Notes under the pieces: generated by a model | What the model was told of the DNA's origin: nothing | The model's database searches: none | Seen by the model: only the letters and a program-made list of their open reading frames with translations | Made by a program: the position numbers and the translations under genes | Shown here: one piece after another, positions 40,428 through 49,982 of the stretch | Numbering within the stretch: position 1 is the first letter of the stretch | Layout: each line of letters begins with the position of its first letter | Assembly: GCF_001742185.1 (NCBI RefSeq) | Contig: NZ_CP015750.1 | Coordinates: forward strand, 3,968,001-4,032,000 | DNA length: 64,000 nucleotides | Direction of reading: 5' to 3' | Origin: Pectobacterium wasabiae CFBP 3304 | GTDB taxonomy: Bacteria > Pseudomonadota > Gammaproteobacteria > Enterobacterales > Enterobacteriaceae

Positions 40428-41651
40428 ATGAATACTAAACCTGTTAATCGCGGATTGATTGTCCTCGGTACGATTATTACCCAAATGGGACTTGGCACGA
40501 TTTATACCTGGAGCCTATTCAACCAGCCGCTGGTGGATAAATTTGGCTGGGCATTGAGCTCCGTGGCGACGACGTTTTCAATCACCAGTTTCTGTCTGGC
40601 ATTTGCAACGCTGTTTGCCGGTAAGTTTCAGGAGCGTATCGGCCTGCGCCGCTTAACCATGATCGCGGGCATTGCTCTGGGGGCGGGTCTGATGGCGAGT
40701 GCGGTGAGCCCATCGCTGACGCTGATTTATCTGCTAATGGGCGTTGTTGTCGGTTTTGCTGATGGTACAGCTTACATCACGACGCTATCCAATTTGATCA
40801 AATGGTTCCCTAACCGCAAAGGGCTGATCGCAGGCATTTCTGTTGGCGCATTTGGTACTGGAAGCCTGTTGTTTAAATACGTAAACAGCTTTTTGATTGC
40901 CGAGGTGGGCGTGTCAGAAGCCTTTTTCTACTGGGGAATTATCGTTATGGCGATGATTCTGGTTGGTAGTTCACTGCTGAAAGAACCTGCTGCGGTACCG
41001 GTACAACAGGCTGCGGTTCAGGGACAAACGCGTGACTTCTCGCTGGCCGAGATGTTGGCAACTAAAGAATCGTATTTGCTGTTTATTATCTTCTTCACCG
41101 CGTGCATGAGTGGCCTGTATTTGATCGGTATTGTGAAAGATATTGGTGTGCAAATGGCCGGAATGGATATGGCGACGGCGGCAAATGCGGTGTCTGCGAT
41201 TGCGATTTTTAATACCGTTGGGCGTATTGTGCTTGGGGCGCTTTCCGATAATGTCGGACGTATGCGAGTGATTAGCTTTACGCTGTTTGTGACGATTTTG
41301 GCGGTGTCTGTGATGACCTTCCTGCCGCTTAGTCCAATTCTGTTCTTTATTTGTGTCAGCGCGATTGCCTTCTGCTTTGGTGGCAATATCACGGTATTCC
41401 CAGCGATTGTCGGCGACTTCTTTGGCCTGAAAAATCACAGCAAAAACTACGGCGTGATTTATCAGGGATTCGGTATCGGCGCGTTGTCTGGCTCATTTAT
41501 CGCCGCACAACTCGGGGGCTTCCATGCCACATTTATGGCAATCATTATTATGTCTATCATCTCGCTGCTGATTACCCTGTGGGTCAAACCGCCTAAGCAT
41601 CAGCCTGTTGCTGCCTCAATGCATGCAGACATGGCACACGCACAAAGTTAA
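40428..41651 (+). CDS. Major facilitator transporter, YhjX-like (pyruvate-responsive)
   Basis: The 407-residue transporter has about twelve membrane helices. The conserved start GTIITQMGLGTIYTWSLFN and the internal SNLIKWFPNRKGLIAG resemble E. coli YhjX and oxalate/formate-type antiporters. YhjX is the sole known target of YpdAB and is described as a pyruvate-related transporter. Its position beside pyrSR and behind the PyrR box supports the same role. A ribosome site AGGGG precedes ATG 40428, and a strong terminator follows. Confidence 0.88.
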   Translation: MNTKPVNRGLIVLGTIITQMGLGTIYTWSLFNQPLVDKFGWALSSVATTFSITSFCLAFATLFAGKFQERIGLRRLTMIAGIALGAGLMASAVSPSLTLIYLLMGVVVGFADGTAYITTLSNLIKWFPNRKGLIAGISVGAFGTGSLLFKYVNSFLIAEVGVSEAFFYWGIIVMAMILVGSSLLKEPAAVPVQQAAVQGQTRDFSLAEMLATKESYLLFIIFFTACMSGLYLIGIVKDIGVQMAGMDMATAANAVSAIAIFNTVGRIVLGALSDNVGRMRVISFTLFVTILAVSVMTFLPLSPILFFICVSAIAFCFGGNITVFPAIVGDFFGLKNHSKNYGVIYQGFGIGALSGSFIAAQLGGFHATFMAIIIMSIISLLITLWVKPPKHQPVAASMHADMAHAQS

Positions 41652-41675
41652 TAAAATACCACGCTAACAGCATTT

Positions 41676-41716
41676 CGCGCTGGGCATGCCACATGCTGCC
41701 CAGCGCGACGTTTTTC
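41676..41716 (+). terminator. Terminator after the YhjX-like gene
   Basis: CGCGCTGGGCATG, short loop, ATGCTGCCCAGCGCG, then ACGTTTTTCC. The stem has one bulge. Confidence 0.85.
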
Positions 41717-41783
41717 CTCTTTCCTGTCACAAAACACCTTCACTTCATCTGCTGAAATATCACGATACAGTTCGCCACTTTCA

Positions 41784-41801
41784 CCGTCATCTACGTGTCA
41801 C
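41784..41801 (+). promoter_or_regulatory. Pho box upstream of ugpB
   Basis: CCGTCAT-CTAC-GTGTCAC fits the 7-4-7 PhoB-box layout (CTGTCAT-N4-CTGTCAC) at 12 of 14 half-site positions. A partial half-site CTTTCAC precedes it and CTGTCAC occurs further upstream (about 41725). ugp genes are PhoB-activated in E. coli. It is about 145 bases before the ugpB start. Confidence 0.55.
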
Positions 41802-41845
41802 AGGCGAACCCTAGCGTCGTTATCGGTACGTCTTTTTCTGAAGCA

Positions 41846-41930
41846 GGCTTCCTTAAAAGCAACTGTTCTTAAAATAACTTTCCTTAAATACGATTTTCTT
41901 TAAAAACAATTTTCCTTAAAAACAAAGAGT
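41846..41930. repeat. AT-rich imperfect short repeats upstream of ugpB
   Basis: Five units with CTTAAA-type cores at 41852, 41868, 41883, 41899 (TTTAAA) and 41915, so a 15-16 bp period. A typical unit is TTTTCCTTAAAAACAA. The array ends about 17 bases before the ugpB start. It resembles the arrays upstream of roxA and purB in period, base content and T-rich/A-rich layout. Confidence 0.65.
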
Positions 41931-41946
41931 AACCGGAGAAAATACC

Positions 41947-43283
41947 ATGATGATTCGGTTTAGGTTCATATCTGTTTTTTTGATGCTGTTGAGTATGGTT
42001 TTACTTGTCCCTCTGTCTGCCAGAGCGGCGGTTGAACTGACATTCTGGCATGGCATGGATAGCAACCTGAACACGGAATTGATACGGCTGGTCAATCGGT
42101 TTAACGCCTCTCAGACGACGTATCATGTTGAACCTATCTATAAAGGCAGCTATGAGCAGACACTGGCTGCGGGTATTGCCGCTTATCGCACCGGTAACGC
42201 GCCGGATATTTTGCAAGTTTATGATGTCGGTACGCCGAATATGATACACAGCGGGGCGATTGTCCCGGTGTATGACCTGTTTAAGCAAGTCGGTATCGAC
42301 AATGATGAAAAGGCCTTTCTGCCTGCGGTGGCGCTGTTTTATAGCGACAGCCAAACCGGACATCTGATTTCCCAGCCGTTCAACAGTTCAACCCCCGTTC
42401 TCTACTACAACAAAGATGCCTTTATCAAAGCGGGACTCGATCCCGATAAGCCCCCCGAACGTGGAATGAGCTTGAGTATGATGCGGCGCGACTGCGTCAG
42501 AGTGGGATGACATGTGGCTATACGAATGCGGGGCAGCAGGGCTGGATATTGCTGGAAGCGTTTAGCGTGTGGAACGGGCTGCCGATTGCGACCAAAAACA
42601 ATGGCTTCGACGGTGTCGATACGCATTTGCTGGTTAACGGTCCGTTGCAGGTTGCACATATCAGCCAGCTTGCGGAGATGATGAAGAAGAAGGAATTCAG
42701 CTATTTCGGCCGCAATGACGAGGGGACGGCACGTTTTTATAACGGCGATTGCGGCATATTGACGACCTCATCGGGCGGGTTACGCAAGATTCAGAATTAT
42801 GCCAAATTTCATTATGGTGTAGGCATGCTGCCTTACAGCGAAGAAGCTAAAGATGCGCCGCAGAATACGTTTATTGGAGGGGCGAGTCTCTGGGTTATGA
42901 AGGGGAAAGCGACATCGCATTATCAAGGGATCGCTAAATTCTTGCATTTCCTGACGCTGCCGGAAAATGCCGCCGAATGGCATCAGATGACGGGCTATTT
43001 GCCAGTGACGCAGTCCGCTTACGATCTGACGCGCGAGCAGGGGTTTTATGTCCGATACCCCGGCAGTGATGTTGCCATGAAACAGATAACCAATAAGCCA
43101 CCGTTGCCTTATACGCGCGGGTTTCGATTAGGCAATATGCCGCAAATTCGCACCATCATGGATGAAGAGTTGGAGAAAGTCTGGGCTGAGCAGGAAACGC
43201 CACAGCAGGCGTTAGACAATGTGGTTTCGCGTGGCGATCTTCTGTTGCAGCATTTTGCGCAGTCGGTTTCTCGTCATCCCTGA
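41947..43283 (+). pseudogene. ugpB: ugpB, glycerol-3-phosphate-binding periplasmic protein, frameshifted
   Basis: UgpB is the periplasmic binding protein for sn-glycerol-3-phosphate and glycerophosphodiesters. The first frame (41947-42510) has a signal peptide (cleavage near ARA-AVE) and the N-lobe to LDPDKPP. After the run of six C (42451-42456) the family sequence continues in another frame ([12 protein letters not shown]..) and on to 43283 (..GGASLWVM.., [27 protein letters not shown]). One extra C restores a full protein of about 445 residues. No ugpA, ugpE or ugpC is in the window. A GTG or ATG restart at 42507 would lack a signal peptide. Confidence 0.9.
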
Positions 43284-43313
43284 TATTTCTCGGCTATGTG
43301 GAGTTTTCGACTG

Positions 43314-44162
43314 ATGACAAAGCAACGTAAAGGCCTGACTCAGGAATTGATTGCAGCGCAAAACACGACGGTCTTGACAGTAGCACATCGCGGCGTCTGG
43401 GCATCGGCACCGGAAAATTCGCTGGCGGCGCTGCGCGAAGCCATTCGATTGGGTGTTGATATCGTGGAGATAGATGCACAATTAACGGCTGATAGCCATG
43501 TTGTCGTGATTCATGATGACACTCTTGATCGTACAAGCAATATGAGGGGAGAGGTTGGCAAGATGATGCTGGCGGATATTCGCCAGGCTCGTCTACGGGG
43601 GAGTGACGGCAACTCGACATGGCCGTTAAGTAACGAAAAAGTCCCGCTATTGTACGAGGTTCTTGAAGAGGCACGTGGGCGCATTGTTATCAATGTGGAT
43701 GTTAAACATGAGCGCGAATTTGGTGTTATTGCCCGCGATATTCGCGATAAAGGTCTCAGTGCGGGCGCGATCATGAAAAGTCCGGTTAATCTTGCTTCTG
43801 CCTGTTTTCCTCTTGTCTCGCCGTCGCCGGATTCCCAGATACCGTACATGCCGTTGATCCAACTTCAACGGGGAAAAACCGTCGAAATTCTGCGGCAGAT
43901 TGACGACGTTGGCGTTGCCATAGTAGAGGCCAATTTTGATCATATTGATACATTGATTGAAGCGCATGTTGAATTTCAACGGCTTGGCGTGCGGATCTGG
44001 GTGAACACGCTAGATTGCGCGCATCCACTTGATTACAGCGATACGTGCGCCTTAGTCGATCCTGATGCCGTATGGGGAGCACTCATTCAGGCTGGCGTCG
44101 GTGCGATTCAGGTCGATCATGCCGCAGCATTTATCGATTTTCGGTCAACGCTATTGCGCTGA
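43314..44162 (+). CDS. Glycerophosphodiester phosphodiesterase family protein (UgpQ/GlpQ-like)
   Basis: The 282-residue enzyme has the GDPD TIM-barrel signatures: AHRGVWASAPENSLAALREAI (about residues 24-44, general acid/base HRG), VEIDAQLTADSHVVVIHDDTLDRTS (about 52-76, metal and catalytic histidine) and INVDVKHE (about 125). It hydrolyses glycerophosphodiesters to an alcohol and glycerol-3-phosphate. Without a signal peptide it is cytoplasmic like UgpQ, which fits its place 30 bases after ugpB. ATG 43296 is an alternative start. If ugpB is truly broken, its substrate import from this locus is lost. Confidence 0.88.
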   Translation: MTKQRKGLTQELIAAQNTTVLTVAHRGVWASAPENSLAALREAIRLGVDIVEIDAQLTADSHVVVIHDDTLDRTSNMRGEVGKMMLADIRQARLRGSDGNSTWPLSNEKVPLLYEVLEEARGRIVINVDVKHEREFGVIARDIRDKGLSAGAIMKSPVNLASACFPLVSPSPDSQIPYMPLIQLQRGKTVEILRQIDDVGVAIVEANFDHIDTLIEAHVEFQRLGVRIWVNTLDCAHPLDYSDTCALVDPDAVWGALIQAGVGAIQVDHAAAFIDFRSTLLR

Positions 44163-44326
44163 TCTATCAGAGTTACCCGCAGGCAGGATGCCGCTTTCCT
44201 CTTGAAAAATGTAAAGTTATGTGGATTTAGTCACTGAAAAGTTAAGAATACTTGAAAATACCACGACAACCCATACGATGTATGGTGTTGCAACTTTATT
44301 TTTCTGCGAGAGGAAATCAGACCTTT

Positions 44327-45208
44327 ATGATGCGTATTGCGCTTTTCCTGATCACCAACCTGGCGGTGATGTTGGTTTTCGGGCTGGTACTCAGCCTGAC
44401 GGGAATTCAGTCCAGCAGTGTCCAGGGCTTAATGATTATGGCTGGGCTGTTTGGCTTTGGCGGTGCGTTTGTTTCACTGCTGATGTCTAAATGGATGGCG
44501 TTGCGGTCCGTTGGCGGTGAGGTCATTGAACAACCACGTAACGAAACTGAACGGTGGTTGGTTGAAACGGTTCGTTCACAGTCACAGCAGGCTGGGATCG
44601 CGATGCCACAGGTGGCCATTTACCATGCGCCAGATATCAATGCGTTCGCGACGGGAGCTCGTCGTGATGCGTCGCTGGTGGCGGTGAGCACTGGTTTGCT
44701 GCAAAACATGAGCCGTGACGAGGCCGAAGCGGTTATCGCGCATGAAATTAGCCATATCGCGAATGGTGACATGGTGACAATGACGCTGGTTCAGGGGGTA
44801 GTAAACACCTTCGTTATTTTTATCTCTCGCCTGATCGCTCAGGTCGTTTCTGGTTTCCTGTCCGGTAGCCGCGATGAAGGGGAAAGCAGCAGTGGCAACC
44901 TGCTGGTTTATTTTGCAGTCGCCACCGTGCTGGAATTGGTGTTTGGTATTCTTGCCAGTATTATCACCATGTGGTTCTCACGCTATCGTGAATTCCATGC
45001 GGATGCAGGCTCTGCCAAGCTGGTGGGGCGTGAAAAAATGATCGCTGCACTGCAACGCTTGAAGACCAGCTACGAACCGCAGGAAGAGGGCAGCATGATG
45101 GCTTTCTGCATTAACGGAAAATCGAAATCCTTCAGCGAACTGTTCATGTCACACCCACCGTTGGATAAGCGTATCGAAGCGTTGCGTTCCGGTGAGTACC
45201 TGAAGTAA
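44327..45208 (+). CDS. htpX: Membrane zinc metalloprotease HtpX
   Basis: The 293-residue M48 protease takes part in inner-membrane protein quality control, with FtsH. The zinc motif HEISH (about residue 139) and the third ligand in [12 protein letters not shown] (about 222) are present, with four hydrophobic segments. ATG 44327 ([15 protein letters not shown]) gives the E. coli length of 293; an earlier in-frame ATG at 44252 adds residues not expected. In E. coli htpX lies beside prc; here they are 30 kb apart. A terminator follows. Confidence 0.95.
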   Translation: MMRIALFLITNLAVMLVFGLVLSLTGIQSSSVQGLMIMAGLFGFGGAFVSLLMSKWMALRSVGGEVIEQPRNETERWLVETVRSQSQQAGIAMPQVAIYHAPDINAFATGARRDASLVAVSTGLLQNMSRDEAEAVIAHEISHIANGDMVTMTLVQGVVNTFVIFISRLIAQVVSGFLSGSRDEGESSSGNLLVYFAVATVLELVFGILASIITMWFSRYREFHADAGSAKLVGREKMIAALQRLKTSYEPQEEGSMMAFCINGKSKSFSELFMSHPPLDKRIEALRSGEYLK

Positions 45209-45227
45209 TTCACGATGTTTTCCTTCC

Positions 45228-45254
45228 AAAGGCCCATTCGGGCCTTTGTTATTT
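45228..45254 (+). terminator. Terminator of htpX
   Basis: AAAGGCCC, ATTC loop, GGGCCTTTGTTATTT, 19 bases after the stop. Confidence 0.8.
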
Positions 45255-45370
45255 CTGCGTTTCTTGATTCATCGTTCCTGCGCTTTCTCTGTCTGAATAT
45301 TTTCATTAGATCTGAAACAGGTGGTGAAAATAGGAAGAATGTTTTATAAAATAAAACCACGATCACGGAA

Positions 45371-45390
45371 AAATGAAACATTGTTTCTAT
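45371..45390. promoter_or_regulatory. KdgR box upstream of ogl
   Basis: AAATGAAACATTGTTTCTAT matches the KdgR palindrome (AATRAAAYRNYRTTTYATT type) at nearly all positions. KdgR represses pectin-degradation genes until 2-keto-3-deoxygluconate accumulates. The site is about 160 bases before the ogl start; nothing else was recognised in the 340-base gap 45209-45549. Confidence 0.8.
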
Positions 45391-45549
45391 AATGCCGATA
45401 TAACAGGCGTCTCGCGTGAGATTGGTGGCCTGATTTTTGAACAACCGGTGTCGGAGTAATCGACTAGCTGGGCGAGCGGAATATCAGGTTATCGGAGAGT
45501 ATGCGCGTGTGGCGTCAGATTCTTCATGATAAGTTCTAAGGATTTACGG

Positions 45550-46716
45550 ATGGCCAAAGGTAACAAGATTCCCCTAACGTTCCATACCTATCAGGATTCA
45601 GCAACTGGCACCGAAGTTGTGCGTTTAACCCCGCCCGATGTCATCTGCCACCGCAACTATTTCTACCAGAAATGTTTCTTCAATGACGGCAGCAAACTGT
45701 TGTTTGGTGCGGCATTTGATGGTCCATGGAATTACTATCTGCTGGATTTAAAAGCGCAGAATGCCACGCAGTTGACGGAAGGCAAGGGCGACAACACGTT
45801 CGGTGGTTTCCTGTCCCCGAATGACGATGCGCTGTATTACGTTAAAAATACTCGCAACCTGATGCGTGTCGATCTGGCTACGCTGGAAGAGAAAACCATT
45901 TACCAAGTGCCTGACGATTGGGTCGGTTACGGTACGTGGGTTGCCAATTCCGATTGCACTAAAATGGTCGGTATTGAGATCAAAAAAGAAGACTGGAAAC
46001 CACTGACCGATTGGAAAAAATTCCAGGAGTTCTATTTCACTAATCCTTGCTGCCGCCTGATTCGCGTCGATTTGGTAACCGGTGAAGCAGAAACGATCCT
46101 TCAGGAAAATCAGTGGCTGGGTCACCCAATCTACCGTCCGGGTGATGACAACACGGTCGCTTTCTGCCACGAAGGCCCACACGATCTGGTTGATGCCCGT
46201 ATGTGGTTCATCAACGAAGACGGTACCAACATGCGTAAAGTGAAAGAGCATGCTGAAGGCGAAAGCTGTACCCACGAATTCTGGGTACCAGATGGTTCCG
46301 CGATGATTTACGTCTCTTACCTTAAAGACGATACCAACCGCTATATCCGCAGTATCGATCCCGTTACGCTAGAAGATCGTCAATTGCGCATCATGCCGCC
46401 GTGTTCTCACCTGATGAGTAACTATGATGGCACACTGTTGGTTGGTGACGGCTCTGATGCGCCGGTCGACGTGCAGGATGATGGTGGCTACAAGATTGAG
46501 AACGATCCGTTCCTGTATGTTTTCAACCTGAAAACTGGCAAGGAACACCGTATTGCACAGCACAATACATCTTGGGAAGTGTTGGAAGGCGACCGTCAGG
46601 TCACTCACCCACACCCTTCTTTCACGCCGGATAATAAACAAGTTCTGTTTACTTCTGACGTAGATGGAAAGCCTGCGCTGTATCTGGCGAAGGTTCCTGA
46701 TTCAGTCTGGAACTAA
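45550..46716 (+). CDS. ogl: Oligogalacturonate lyase
   Basis: The 388-residue cytoplasmic PL22 lyase splits unsaturated digalacturonate, the product of extracellular pectate lyases, toward 2-keto-3-deoxygluconate. It is a seven-bladed beta-propeller. The N-terminal TPPDVICHRNYFYQKCF and later SHLMSNYDG..LVGDGSDAP, with metal-ligand histidines and glutamines such as HEFWVPDG and HPHPSFTPD, are visible. ATG 45550 (MAKGNKIP) matches the known 388-residue length; the ORF could open at 45526. The KdgR box upstream and kdgR downstream support pectin control. Confidence 0.95.
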   Translation: MAKGNKIPLTFHTYQDSATGTEVVRLTPPDVICHRNYFYQKCFFNDGSKLLFGAAFDGPWNYYLLDLKAQNATQLTEGKGDNTFGGFLSPNDDALYYVKNTRNLMRVDLATLEEKTIYQVPDDWVGYGTWVANSDCTKMVGIEIKKEDWKPLTDWKKFQEFYFTNPCCRLIRVDLVTGEAETILQENQWLGHPIYRPGDDNTVAFCHEGPHDLVDARMWFINEDGTNMRKVKEHAEGESCTHEFWVPDGSAMIYVSYLKDDTNRYIRSIDPVTLEDRQLRIMPPCSHLMSNYDGTLLVGDGSDAPVDVQDDGGYKIENDPFLYVFNLKTGKEHRIAQHNTSWEVLEGDRQVTHPHPSFTPDNKQVLFTSDVDGKPALYLAKVPDSVWN

Positions 46717-46728
46717 TAATACGAATAA

Positions 46729-46765
46729 GTCCGCGTCACATTGTATGGCGCGGATTATTTTAAAA
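46729..46765 (+). terminator. Terminator of ogl
   Basis: TCCGCG, a 13-base loop, CGCGGA, then TTATTTT. It is a moderately stable stem between ogl and kdgR. Confidence 0.65.
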
Positions 46766-46930
46766 TATTTACTTACATATTATTTTATTAAGTCTCTGAC
46801 GCGGTTATTTCTCAAACTTAACTTGATTATCGTTATTGCTCCATTGCCATAATCAAAGCGTTCCCTTTATACTAAAACCATTGTTCTATTTTTTTTAAAA
46901 CAAAAAAACCTGAGTAGGGTAACCACAAAA

Positions 46931-47722
46931 ATGGCTATTGCAGATTTAGATAAACAACCCGATTCCGTGTCGTCCGTTTTAAAGGTTTTTGGTATTTTGC
47001 AGGCATTAGGTGAAGAGAGAGAAATTGGTATTACCGAGCTTTCTCAGCGCGTGATGATGTCCAAGAGTACCGTTTACCGCTTCTTGCAGACGATGAAATC
47101 CCTGGGCTATGTTGCGCAGGAAGGTGAATCGGAGAAATATTCGCTGACGCTCAAGTTGTTTGAACTTGGTGCAAAAGCATTGCAGAACGTAGATTTAATC
47201 CGCAGTGCGGATATACAGATGCGAGAGTTGTCCGCGCTAACGAGGGAAACGATCCACCTCGGTGCGTTGGATGAAGACGGCATCGTTTATATCCACAAAA
47301 TTGACTCGATGTATAACCTGCGCATGTATTCGCGTATCGGTCGCCGTAATCCGCTGCACAGCACTGCAATTGGTAAAGTGCTATTGGCATGGCGAGATCG
47401 CGGTGAAGTGGAGGAAGTTCTGTCGACTGTCGAATTTACTCGCAGTACACCACATACGTTGTGCTCTGCTGAAGCTCTTCTTAATCAATTGGATATCGTG
47501 CGCGAGCAAGGCTACGGTGAAGATAAAGAAGAACAGGAAGAAGGACTGCGTTGCATTGCCGTTCCGGTATTTGATCGCTTTGGTGTTGTAATTGCTGGCC
47601 TCAGTATTTCTTTCCCAACGATTCGTTTTTCAGAAGAAAACAAACACGAATATGTGGCCACGTTGCACACCGCAGCCAGAAATATTTCTGAGCAGATGGG
47701 CTACCACGATTATCCCTTCTGA
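46931..47722 (+). CDS. kdgR: Pectin-catabolism repressor KdgR (IclR family)
   Basis: The 263-residue protein has a winged helix-turn-helix (about residues 15-85; GITELSQRVMMSKSTVYRFLQTM) and an IclR effector domain (about 90-255). The ligand-binding segments HLGALDEDGIVYIHK, AIGKVLLAW and CIAVPVFDR are present. It binds 2-keto-3-deoxygluconate and releases its operators. It follows ogl with its own promoter region. A weak KdgR-like sequence (AAAACCATTGTTCTATTT, near 46874) suggests possible autoregulation. In E. coli kdgR lies near yebO and htpX, as here. Confidence 0.95.
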   Translation: MAIADLDKQPDSVSSVLKVFGILQALGEEREIGITELSQRVMMSKSTVYRFLQTMKSLGYVAQEGESEKYSLTLKLFELGAKALQNVDLIRSADIQMRELSALTRETIHLGALDEDGIVYIHKIDSMYNLRMYSRIGRRNPLHSTAIGKVLLAWRDRGEVEEVLSTVEFTRSTPHTLCSAEALLNQLDIVREQGYGEDKEEQEEGLRCIAVPVFDRFGVVIAGLSISFPTIRFSEENKHEYVATLHTAARNISEQMGYHDYPF

Positions 47723-47739
47723 TATTCCTATCGCTTGCT

Positions 47740-47769
47740 AAGCCTGTCCTCGTCGACAGGCTTTTTTTT
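47740..47769 (+). terminator. Terminator of kdgR
   Basis: AAGCCTGTC, loop, GACAGGCTTTTTTT, directly after kdgR. Confidence 0.9.
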
Positions 47770-47979
47770 ATGGCGTGCCATCCCTGGCCGCCACCCCGCG
47801 GTCCGTCGCAAGCGACGTTGAAAAGCGTTCCCCACGCTTTTTTATTTTTTTCGCTAATACGATAGCGATGTGCAGCAATATGCTGTGGAGAACGGATGGC
47901 GACGGGTATCGAATTTGGCTACGCCCTGATGTTAAGATAGCCGTAGATATCTGTCTAAGTAGTGATAAGTGGAGTCGTT

Positions 47980-48243
47980 GTGAACATATTAGAAGTGGTT
48001 TTTGTCTTGCTGGTCGTGCTACTGGCCGCGCTGGTCTGGTTTTTTGTCAATCGGGCGAGCGTCAGAGCGAATGAGCAAGTGAAATTGCTGCAAGAGATCG
48101 TGGAGCAGCAACGTCAGCAGTTAGCGTTATTGAAAAAATTATTGCCCCAGAATGTAGAGAAAAGTGAGCCTGAAACGCTTGTCACCGAGCTCGATCGTGA
48201 TGATGTGGAGTTAACGTTTAAAAATGTCATTCCCGAACGTTGA
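47980..48243 (+). CDS. yebO: YebO family small membrane protein
   Basis: The 87-residue protein has one membrane helix (about residues 4-24; VVFVLLVVLLAALVWFFV) followed by NRASVRANEQVKLLQEIVEQ and a coiled-coil-like tail, like E. coli YebO. I chose GTG 47980 because GGAG lies six bases ahead; a GTG at 47962 in the same frame has no such site. Function is unknown. In E. coli mgrB lies next to yebO; I see no mgrB between kdgR and yebO (47723-47979). Confidence 0.8.
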   Translation: MNILEVVFVLLVVLLAALVWFFVNRASVRANEQVKLLQEIVEQQRQQLALLKKLLPQNVEKSEPETLVTELDRDDVELTFKNVIPER

Positions 48244-48369
48244 TAGCCTAATCACCGTGTAGCGCTTAAATACACTTCTTTTGCCTGTCTGCACCTGCTT
48301 TCATGCTGATGCTGCAAGCAGGCATAGTTATAAAAATGAAGAAGGCTTTACAGGAAACATAAAAACAAT

Positions 48370-49761
48370 ATGGCAAATGCTCAAAACAACATGGCAACCG
48401 ATCACCAGGAACTGGTTTTAAAACGAGGGTTAAAAAATCGACATATTCAGTTGATAGCACTGGGTGGCGCTATTGGTACTGGGTTGTTTTTAGGGATATC
48501 GCAGACCATTCAAATGGCTGGTCCGTCCGTCTTATTGGGCTATGCGATCGCCGGCATGATTGCGTTTCTGATTATGCGGCAATTGGGTGAGATGGTCGTG
48601 GAAGAACCAGTAGCGGGTTCATTCAGCCATTTTGCCTTTAAATACTGGGGCGATTTTGCGGGTTTCCTCGCGGGTTGGAACTACTGGGCGATGTTTATTC
48701 TAGTAGGGATGGCAGAGTTGACCGCTGTGGGTATTTATATCCAATATTGGTGGCCTGAGACGCCAACCTGGCTGTCTGCGGCGATCTTCTTTGTGCTGAT
48801 CAACCTGATTAATCTGGTTAATGTGCGGATGTTTGGGGAAACGGAATTTTGGTTCGCCATTATCAAAGTACTTGCCATTGTCGGGATGATTGTCTTTGGC
48901 AGTTGGCTGTTGCTGAGTGGCAATGGTGGCGAGACCGCGACGGTACGTAATTTATGGATCCATGGCGGATTCATGCCGAATGGCGCAAGTGGCTTGATCA
49001 TGGCGATGGCGGTGATCATGTTTTCATTCGGTGGACTGGAATTGGTAGGCATTACGGCCGCAGAAGCCGCCGATCCGAAACGCTCGATCCCGCAGGCGAC
49101 CAATCAGGTGGTATATCGCATCCTGATTTTCTATATTGGTTCGCTGTCTATTTTGTTATCGCTCTACCCGTGGGGGAATGTGGTTGGCGGCGGTAGTCCG
49201 TTTGTCCTGATTTTCCAGGCGCTTAACAGTCATATCGTGGCGAACGTGCTCAACGTCGTGGTTCTGACGGCAGCGCTATCCGTGTATAACAGCGGCGTAT
49301 ACTGCAATAGCCGGATGCTGTACGGTTTAGCAAAACAGGGAAATGCGCCGAAGTCTTTGGCGAAGGTTAACGCACGCGGTGTGCCCGTTCGGTCTATCGC
49401 ACTGTCAGCGTTGGCGACATCACTTGGTGTAGCGATTAACTACCTGATGCCGGGTAAAGCCTTTGAGCTGCTGATGGCACTGGTGGTGTCCACGCTGGTG
49501 ATTAATTGGATCATGATCTGTTTTGCCCACCTGCGTTTTCGTCAGGCGATGATAGAGAAGGGCGTTGTGCCCGCGTTTAAAGCGTTCTGGTATCCGTGGG
49601 GTAACTATCTGTGCCTGGCGTTTCTGGCGGGGATTCTGGTGATTATGCTGCTATCGCCGGAGATTCGCATATCGGTAGTGTTAATTCCGTTCTGGATCGC
49701 TGTTATTTGGCTGGGTTTCCGTTTCTCCCGCAAAAATAACGCAGCACTGAAATCGGCATAG
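48370..49761 (+). CDS. Aromatic amino acid permease (AroP/PheP family)
   Basis: The 463-residue APC-superfamily transporter has twelve predicted helices. The N-terminal RGLKNRHIQLIALGGAIGTGLFLG and MRQLGEMVVEEPVAGSFSHFA are typical of the group that includes AroP, PheP and CycA. FSFGGLELVGITAAEA fits AroP and PheP. It imports aromatic amino acids by proton symport, but I cannot choose between phenylalanine-specific and general. No TyrR box was identified upstream. It precedes thrS and is unlikely to be in the same operon. Confidence 0.87.
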   Translation: MANAQNNMATDHQELVLKRGLKNRHIQLIALGGAIGTGLFLGISQTIQMAGPSVLLGYAIAGMIAFLIMRQLGEMVVEEPVAGSFSHFAFKYWGDFAGFLAGWNYWAMFILVGMAELTAVGIYIQYWWPETPTWLSAAIFFVLINLINLVNVRMFGETEFWFAIIKVLAIVGMIVFGSWLLLSGNGGETATVRNLWIHGGFMPNGASGLIMAMAVIMFSFGGLELVGITAAEAADPKRSIPQATNQVVYRILIFYIGSLSILLSLYPWGNVVGGGSPFVLIFQALNSHIVANVLNVVVLTAALSVYNSGVYCNSRMLYGLAKQGNAPKSLAKVNARGVPVRSIALSALATSLGVAINYLMPGKAFELLMALVVSTLVINWIMICFAHLRFRQAMIEKGVVPAFKAFWYPWGNYLCLAFLAGILVIMLLSPEIRISVVLIPFWIAVIWLGFRFSRKNNAALKSA

Positions 49762-49982
49762 ATACAATAAATTTTTTGGCCTGCTTATTGCGATACAACG
49801 ATGAGCAGGCTACCCATCCGGCTTTAACACACCCGTTATAAGGTGTATTATTGCCCTGACGTTATTCATGTCACGCTAATGCGTACCTGTCGTGTTCGCA
49901 TCATGTGTATATATTTCACAGAGTACAGAGAAATAGCATGGGTAACACTTTTGATTTTCAATTGATATGCGATTTTTTGCAT

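Noticed and set aside
42507..43283. Second half of ugpB as an independent gene
   Set aside because: It starts inside the UgpB fold, has no signal peptide, and continues the family sequence of the upstream frame once one C is added.
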